Positions 5,911 to 9,588 of a stretch of 9,588 nt of DNA are shown here, in pieces. How positions within the stretch are numbered: position 1 is the stretch's first letter; the number at the start of each line of letters is the position of its first letter. Under the pieces are notes generated by a model. That model did not search any database and was not told the DNA's origin. It saw only the letters and a list, made by a program, of their open reading frames with translations. The stretch spans positions 1-9,588 of the forward strand of contig JALVLX010000164.1 in the NCBI GenBank assembly GCA_027032855.1. The letters run 5' to 3'. The DNA comes from Flavobacteriales bacterium. Lineage in GTDB: Bacteria; Bacteroidota; Bacteroidia; Flavobacteriales; Flavobacteriaceae. The position numbers and the translations under genes were made by a program.

Positions 5911-6690
5911 ATGAACAACATAAAAATACTTTCCTACAACGTCAACGGCATACGCGCCGCCATGCGCAATGGGTTGGTGCAATGGTTGCAACAATCCGGT
6001 GCAGACATAGTCGGATTTCAAGAAATAAAAGCTGTTGAAAATCAAATAGATACAGAAGCTCTGAGACAAGCCGGCTATCATTACCAATATTGGTTTCCGG
6101 CACAACGCAAAGGTTATAGCGGTACGGGTATCATTTCAAAAGTCAAACCTAAAAACATTGTTTACGGCACCGGCATAGACTATATGGATGCTGAAGGTCG
6201 CAACATCAGAGCAGACTTTGACGATTTTTCCTTTATGAGCATGTATTTGCCCAGCGGTACCAATGCCGACCGTCTGGCATTCAAGTTCCGCTACATGGAC
6301 GATTTTCTGAACTATGCCAGCCAACTGAAAAAAGACTTGCCGAAACTTATCATTAGCGGTGATTACAATATCTGTCACGAACCACGCGACATCCACGATC
6401 CCATACGCCTGCAACACGTTTCCGGCTTTTTACCAGAAGAACGCGCTTGGTTGTCGGCATTTATCAATAGTGGTTTTATCGACAGTTTTAGGGAATTTGA
6501 CCCGCGTCCGGAACAATACACTTGGTGGAGTTACCGTGCCGCTTCGCGTGAACGCAACAAAGGTTGGCGTATTGATTATCACATGATTACGCCGGATTTG
6601 CTACCGCATCTTAAAAGAAGCATCATCTTACCTGAAGCCAAACATTCCGACCATTGTCCTATTTTAATGGAGTTAAATGTTAAAAGTTGA
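5911..6690 (+). CDS. xth: Exodeoxyribonuclease III (AP endonuclease family)
   Basis: The 259-aa protein is a full-length ExoIII/ExoA homologue, a Mg-dependent enzyme that incises DNA at abasic sites and removes 3' blocks in base-excision repair. Key residues of the endonuclease/exonuclease/phosphatase fold are present: Asn10 in 'SYNVNGIRAA', Glu38 in 'FQEIKA', Tyr112 in 'MYLPSG', Asp151 and Asn153 in 'SGDYNICHEPRDIH', Asp222 in 'WRIDYH', and Asp247-His248 in 'KHSDHCP'. 'WWSYRAASRERNKGWRIDY' is the usual Trp-rich DNA-contact region. I start at the ATG at 5911, since 'MNNIKILSYNVNGIR' is the common beginning of the family. The last codons (LNVKS) and the TGA fall inside a GTTGAAA-type heptamer array. 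No own promoter was found, so it may be read through from the ATPase gene. Confidence 0.96.
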   Translation: MNNIKILSYNVNGIRAAMRNGLVQWLQQSGADIVGFQEIKAVENQIDTEALRQAGYHYQYWFPAQRKGYSGTGIISKVKPKNIVYGTGIDYMDAEGRNIRADFDDFSFMSMYLPSGTNADRLAFKFRYMDDFLNYASQLKKDLPKLIISGDYNICHEPRDIHDPIRLQHVSGFLPEERAWLSAFINSGFIDSFREFDPRPEQYTWWSYRAASRERNKGWRIDYHMITPDLLPHLKRSIILPEAKHSDHCPILMELNVKS

Positions 6691-6713
6691 AGGTTGAAAG
6701 TTAAAAGTTTGTG
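6672..6713 (+). repeat. GTTGAAA-type heptamer array overlapping the xth stop
   Basis: Six units: GTTAAAT, GTTAAAA, GTTGAAG, GTTGAAA, GTTAAAA, GTTTGTG. The third supplies the xth TGA (6688-6690), so the end of the protein is repeat-encoded. Two AGTAACA-type units (AGTAACA, AGTACTA; 6720-6733) follow. Confidence 0.8.
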
Positions 6714-6779
6714 GCATTAAGTAACAAGTACTAATTTGCTCCCGCTCCATCGGGACCTCCCGCCACCGACGGCATATTA

Positions 6780-6826
6780 CCCTGAAAATATCAATCGTGG
6801 CAATTACGGGTCGCTCCTACGGAGCT
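6780..6826 (+). repeat. 47-bp direct repeat, copy 1
   Basis: It matches 7051-7097 at 42 of 47 positions. It contains 'CAATCGTGGCAAT' and ends in the GCTCCTACGGAGCT palindrome. Confidence 0.85.
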
Positions 6827-7050
6827 AATTTTGGGGTTTCGTTGTTTTTTCTACAAACAGTTTACCCCTACGGGGTAATATTTGAAAGGCAAATACTGAT
6901 GTAAAATTAACGAATTACGGATATATTGAGCGCCGTAGGTGCGACATCTTTGTAGATGAAACAATGAGAAAATTTATGACGTTAAAAACATTAAACCCCG
7001 AAGGGGTGACATTATTTTTGATTTCAGATTTGGTTGAACCCCGTAGGGTG

Positions 7051-7097
7051 CCCCGAAAATACCAATCGTGGCAATCACAGGACGCTCCTACGGAGCT
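7051..7097 (+). repeat. 47-bp direct repeat, copy 2
   Basis: This is the same unit as 6780-6826, 271 bp further on. The two copies bracket the palindromes at 6862-7048. Confidence 0.85.
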
Positions 7098-7141
7098 TTA
7101 TATTATTTTGTGTATTACCGTGATGTAAATGCCTTTGGCTA

Positions 7142-7168
7142 ATCCCGAAATATTTGCGGGGTATTTTT
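7142..7168 (+). terminator. Weak terminator-like stem with U-rich tail
   Basis: ATCCCG (7142-7147) pairs with CGGGGT (7157-7162, one G-U) around 9 nt, followed by ATTTTTG and a long T-rich tract to about 7200. It could end transcription coming from xth, although it lies about 450 bp downstream. Confidence 0.35.
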
Positions 7169-7198
7169 GTTTTTTTTGTTTCGTTTGTTTTTGTTGTT

Positions 7199-7226
7199 GT
7201 AGAGACGCCATGAATGGCGTCTCTAC
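7199..7226. repeat. Perfect palindrome GTAGAGACGCCAT-GA-ATGGCGTCTCTAC
   Basis: The 13-bp arms are exact inverse complements around 2 nt. A second small stem, GGCG-TC-GCC, follows near 7231-7240. It is the best-preserved member of the AGAGACG family also seen at 2491 and 2524, and is REP-like in form. Confidence 0.8.
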
Positions 7227-7272
7227 GGGCGGGCGTCGCCGGTGGTAAAAATATTCTATAATACAAAAAAAA

Positions 7273-7300
7273 TCCTCTATCCTCATTCCTCAATCCTCAA
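7273..7300 (+). repeat. TCCTCAA-type array upstream of the 77-aa gene
   Basis: Four exact-length units: TCCTCTA, TCCTCAT, TCCTCAA, TCCTCAA. The array covers the place where a -33 element would lie for the promoter at 7309. Confidence 0.85.
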
Positions 7301-7308
7301 AAAAATTA

Positions 7309-7316
7309 TATCTTTG
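7309..7316 (+). promoter_or_regulatory. -7 promoter element of the 77-aa gene
   Basis: TATCTTTG matches TAnnTTTG, 18 nt before the ATG. There is no TTG at the -33 position, which is occupied by the TCCTCAA array. Confidence 0.5.
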
Positions 7317-7333
7317 TCTTAAAATTATTAATC

Positions 7334-7567
7334 ATGGAAACAAGAGTCCCTTATTTAAACATATCTGATAAACAGTACAAACTCATTGGTCTTACCTGGG
7401 GGTTAATTTTTGCAGCTATTTTTCATTACTACAAAGTTTTTGATCAAGAGTCATATAGTATTGTTCGTACATTTATCTCAACCGACTTTTTACTTAAAGC
7501 TGTTTTTAGTATGGCTGTCGGCTATTTTATTAGTTATTATGGTTTTAAAAAGATAAACAAGGATTAA
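7334..7567 (+). CDS. Small two-helix membrane protein of unknown function
   Basis: The 77-aa product is not recognised. Two membrane-spanning stretches are visible, about residues 15-36 ('YKLIGLTWGLIFAAIFHYY' and on) and 52-71 ('FLLKAVFSMAVGYFISYYGF'), joined by a short loop with charged residues (DQES), and the protein ends in a basic tail (KKINKD). That suggests an inner-membrane hairpin with both ends in the cytoplasm. It has its own -7 element upstream and a strong terminator 23 bp downstream, so it is a single-gene transcript. This tidy unit supports a real gene despite the small size. The ATG at 7334 is chosen because it follows the predicted transcription start by about 11 nt. Confidence 0.75.
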   Translation: METRVPYLNISDKQYKLIGLTWGLIFAAIFHYYKVFDQESYSIVRTFISTDFLLKAVFSMAVGYFISYYGFKKINKD

Positions 7568-7589
7568 AACAGCGTAAATCATTTTTTAG

Positions 7590-7622
7590 AATCCGGCACC
7601 ATTTTGGGCGCCGGATTTTTTT
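7590..7622 (+). terminator. Rho-independent terminator after the 77-aa gene
   Basis: AATCCGGC (7590-7597) and GCCGGATT (7610-7617) form an exact 8-bp stem that can extend inward through ACC/GGC with one mismatch, followed by a run of seven T (7616-7622). Confidence 0.9.
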
Positions 7623-7640
7623 ATGTTTAAAAAACAGAGA

Positions 7641-7664
7641 AAACTTTTTGCGTATTAAAAGTTT
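7641..7664. promoter_or_regulatory. Candidate TetR operator overlapping the tetR -33 element
   Basis: AAACTTTT-N8-AAAAGTTT is an exact inverted repeat with 8-bp arms, a size fitting a dimeric TetR-family site. It contains the TTG (7648-7650) of the tetR promoter, so binding would repress the gene. Confidence 0.5.
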
Positions 7665-7678
7665 CCGTCGTATCTTTG
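7648..7678 (+). promoter_or_regulatory. Promoter of the tetR-family gene
   Basis: TTG (7648-7650), 20 bp, TATCTTTG (7671-7678). This is the best Bacteroidota-type promoter in the window; the predicted start is near 7685, about 22 nt before the ATG. Confidence 0.7.
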
Positions 7679-7706
7679 CACCAAATTGTTAAAACTTTTT
7701 ATCCTG

Positions 7707-8303
7707 ATGAAAGACAAAATTATTCAAAAAGCCGCGGATTTGTATTTTAAATACGGCATCAAAAATGTTACGATGGACCAAATCGCAAGCGAGTTGGGGA
7801 TTAGCAAAAAAACTATCTATCAACATTTTATAGGTAAAGAAGCTTTGGTTAGAGATACTGTTGATTATATTTTTGACCAGATACAAAGTCAGATAGACCA
7901 AGTCTGTATGATGAAACTCAATCCTTATGAAGAGTTATTTAAAATTAAAGACATCATCAAAGAAAATTTAAAGCGTTCAGATGCCTCACCTCATTATCAG
8001 TTAAAAAAATACTATCCGGAGATAGCCGCTACTTTGGAGCAAAGAAAATTTGATTCCATCATGGAATGCTTGGAACACAACCTGAAAAAAGGCATGAAAC
8101 AAGGTTTTTATAAAGAAAATCTGAACAAAGAGTTCATCAAACGCATGTATTTTGTCAACACTTTGAACCTGTCCAATCCCGAATTGTTCCCGCCGGAACT
8201 TTTTAACAAAAACGAAACCATGGACATGTTTTTAAATATGTTTTTAAGCGGTATTTCGACCAAAAAAGGAAGGAAGAAGTTAAAGGAAATTAGTAACAAG
8301 TAA
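7707..8303 (+). CDS. TetR/AcrR family transcriptional regulator
   Basis: The 198-aa protein begins with the family DNA-binding domain: 'KIIQKAADLYFKYGIKNVTMDQIASELGISKKTIYQHF' splits into helix 1 (residues 4-17) and the helix-turn-helix (about 24-43), with the hallmark 'GISKKTIYQHF' then 'GKEALV'. The C-terminal ligand domain is variable, as usual. I use the ATG at 7707; a TTG at 7686 lies at the predicted transcription start. Placed before a tolC-like gene, it probably controls an RND-type efflux operon and, through the inverted repeat at its promoter, itself. Both are inferences from the usual arrangement. The last three sense codons (SNK) and the stop fall in an AGTAACA heptamer array, as with panC and xth. 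Confidence 0.93.
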   Translation: MKDKIIQKAADLYFKYGIKNVTMDQIASELGISKKTIYQHFIGKEALVRDTVDYIFDQIQSQIDQVCMMKLNPYEELFKIKDIIKENLKRSDASPHYQLKKYYPEIAATLEQRKFDSIMECLEHNLKKGMKQGFYKENLNKEFIKRMYFVNTLNLSNPELFPPELFNKNETMDMFLNMFLSGISTKKGRKKLKEISNK

Positions 8304-8326
8304 CTTGTATCAAGTAACAAGTTAAT
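8292..8326 (+). repeat. AGTAACA-type heptamer array overlapping the tetR stop
   Basis: Five units: AGTAACA, AGTAACT, TGTATCA, AGTAACA, AGTTAAT. The TAA at 8301-8303 is in the second. Confidence 0.75.
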
Positions 8327-8335
8327 TAAAATTTT

Positions 8336-8521
8336 TCCTCATTTCCTCAAATTGTATGCAGTATTAAAGTATAACAAATTAAGTAAGATAAAAAAGTAAA
8401 ATAATCAATGAAACAGAATATCTCCTCATTCCTCAATTTAATAACCGGATTCTAATATGAAGTAAAAAGTAGATATAATGGAAAAAAATACACAATGAAG
8501 CAGATAAAATCCTCAATTCCT
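8336..8521 (+). repeat. Dispersed TCCTCA units and degenerate 87-bp duplication
   Basis: The spacer before tolC holds three TCCTCA doublets (8336-8351, 8423-8436, 8510-8521). The segment from 8406 (CAATGAAACAGA) recurs at 8493 (CAATGAAGCAGA) with the following TCCTCA doublet, an 87-bp period. No gene or TAnnTTTG promoter is seen here. Confidence 0.6.
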
Positions 8522-8527
8522 AAAATA

Positions 8528-9588
8528 ATGAAACACCTATACATAATAATATTATTATTCACCATATCAATAATGCAGGCGCAAGAACAAACTAAGTTTG
8601 GTTTGCAAGATGCCGTTGATTATGCACTGAAACACAACGCCAATATCAAAAAAGCTCAGAATAATGTGTTGAAAGCTCAAAAAAAGGTTTGGGAAACCAC
8701 CGCCATGGGGTTGCCTCAAATTGACGGAACGGCATCGTATCAAAAATTTCTCAAGCAACCTGTCAACCTGTTGCCGGCACAAATAATGAACCCGCAAGCA
8801 CCTCCGGGAACTTATGTGCCGGTTAAATTTGGAACCGAACAAAACATGAAGTGGTCTGCAACGCTAAAACAGTTGATTTTCAGCGGCTCATACTTAGTTG
8901 GTTTACAATCCTCACGCACCTTTAAAAAGATATCGGAAAATGCCGAAATAAAAACCCGTCAAAAGATTAAAGAGTTGGTAGTCAACAGCTACGGCAATGC
9001 CATGTTGACTGACGAAAGCATCAAAATCATGCAACACAATATTGACGTGGTTAAGCAAAATTTGTTTGAAGTGCGGCAAATGTTTGAAAACGGACTGGTC
9101 GAAGAAACAGACGTAGAGCAATTGCAAATCACCTTATCCAATTTGGAAAATCAATTGGATTATCTCAAACGCATGAAAAAAGTGGCATACCAAATGCTCA
9201 ATTTTACCATGGGACGTCCGGTAGATGCGCCTTTCGAATTGGCAGATGATATTGCCAAACTCAAAGATGACGGCATGCAACTAAATTTGCTGAAAAAAGA
9301 TTTCAACGCAGACAAAAACGTTGATTATCAAATTGTTAAAAATCAAACCAAAGCCAAAGAGTTGCAAGTAAAATTTGAAAAAAGCAAAGCGCTGCCGACT
9401 ATTGCCGCTTTTGTCAATTACGGTAAAAATGCTTACAACAACGATTTTGAATTTTTTGACGACACACAAAATTGGTATGAACAGTCCTTATTCGGATTGA
9501 GTATCAACATCCCGGTTTTTAGCAGTTTTGCCCGTTCGGCACGCGTGCGACAAGCCAAACTGGACTTGGAAAACGCTCAAGACGATTT
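8528..9588 (+). CDS. TolC family outer-membrane efflux protein (3' end outside window)
   Basis: The frame is open from the ATG at 8528 to the window edge (353 codons), so roughly the last fifth of a typical 430-450-aa protein is missing. A signal peptide (MKHLYIIILLFTISIMQA, cut before QEQ) leads into 'FGLQDAVDYALKHNANIKKA', the standard first helix of TolC/outer-membrane efflux proteins. Long amphipathic helices follow, with the recurrent 'VEETDVEQLQITLSNLENQL' text around residues 196-215 and 'LFGLSINIPVFSSFARSARVRQAK' near 320-343, marking the second half-repeat. TolC proteins trimerise into a channel across outer membrane and periplasm that partners an RND or ABC pump through a membrane-fusion protein. 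In Bacteroidota the partner genes usually follow directly, here outside the window. The ATG sits 6 nt after a TCCTCA array. Confidence 0.93.
   Translation, partial: MKHLYIIILLFTISIMQAQEQTKFGLQDAVDYALKHNANIKKAQNNVLKAQKKVWETTAMGLPQIDGTASYQKFLKQPVNLLPAQIMNPQAPPGTYVPVKFGTEQNMKWSATLKQLIFSGSYLVGLQSSRTFKKISENAEIKTRQKIKELVVNSYGNAMLTDESIKIMQHNIDVVKQNLFEVRQMFENGLVEETDVEQLQITLSNLENQLDYLKRMKKVAYQMLNFTMGRPVDAPFELADDIAKLKDDGMQLNLLKKDFNADKNVDYQIVKNQTKAKELQVKFEKSKALPTIAAFVNYGKNAYNNDFEFFDDTQNWYEQSLFGLSINIPVFSSFARSARVRQAKLDLENAQDD

Larger units (their letters stand above)
6740..7097. repeat. Cluster of small GC-rich palindromes in a gene-free stretch
   Basis: Most of the 640 bp between xth and the next gene is non-coding and holds hairpins with 3-nt loops: GCTCC-TAC-GGAGC (6813-6825), TTACCCC-TAC-GGGGTAA (6862-6878), GCGCC-GTA-GGTGC with one wobble (6930-6942), ACCCC-GAA-GGGGT (6995-7007), CCC-GTA-GGG (7040-7048) and a second GCTCC-TAC-GGAGC (7085-7096). 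Wider-loop stems lie at 6740-6755 (TCCCG/CGGGA) and 6945-6958 (CATCT/AGATG). They resemble mobile REP-like elements, but no transposase is present. No CDS is supported here. Confidence 0.75.

Noticed and set aside
6740..7200. Insertion sequence or tRNA genes in the gene-free stretch
   Set aside because: No transposase frame, no terminal repeats with target duplication and no cloverleaf; only short palindromes.
7686..7706. TTG start seven codons upstream for tetR
   Set aside because: It lies on the predicted transcription start; the ATG at 7707 gives the normal TetR N-terminus.

Overview
The window comes from an AT-rich member of the Bacteroidota, most likely Flavobacteriia or a close relative. 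Four things point there. A DUF4270 lipoprotein lies next to a truncated GT5 'glycogen synthase' and divergent panC, an arrangement I know from Flavobacteria. Genes lack Shine-Dalgarno sequences and have A/T-rich leaders. The Bacteroidota -7 promoter hexamer pattern TAnnTTTG recurs just upstream of genes. A TetR regulator precedes a TolC-family gene, the usual start of a Bacteroidota RND efflux cluster.

Layout. Positions 1-1528 (minus strand) hold a two-gene operon: a catalytically odd, half-length GT5 protein followed by a DUF4270 lipoprotein cut by the window edge. Divergent from it is panC (1610-2464), then about 200 bp of short repeats and palindromes, then an ABC-transporter ATPase of the LolD/MacB type (2681-3373) with no permease beside it. 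Next come a striking protein of six 20-residue repeats (3589-3987), a small membrane protein that may carry a frameshift (4090-4356, possible continuation to 4409), an AAA_14/DUF4143 ATPase (4637-5806) and an exonuclease III homologue (5911-6690). Positions 6691-7333 hold no gene but are packed with small GC-rich palindromes, a 47-bp direct repeat and heptamer arrays. A two-helix membrane protein (7334-7567) with a strong terminator follows, then a TetR regulator with a candidate autoregulatory operator (7707-8303), a repeat-rich spacer and the 5' part of a tolC-like gene (8528-end).

The most interesting signal is between the genes. Several unrelated short tandem-repeat families sit exactly at gene borders. 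GTTGAAA-type and AGTAACA-type heptamers overlap the stop codons of panC, xth and tetR. TCCTCAA-type heptamers, and once an AAATAACC/AGATAACC octamer array, lie just before the start codons of the ABC ATPase, xth, the 77-aa protein and tolC. Because seven is not a multiple of three, the two 3'-end families offer a stop codon in every forward frame. The six-repeat protein is the best candidate for an undescribed protein family: its repeats diverge almost only at synonymous positions over their core, so selection is holding the protein sequence.

Functionally the region is a mosaic: pantothenate synthesis, DNA repair, a lipoprotein/GT5 pair and an efflux operon. Apart from the GT5-DUF4270 pair and TetR-TolC, the neighbours give no sign of working together.
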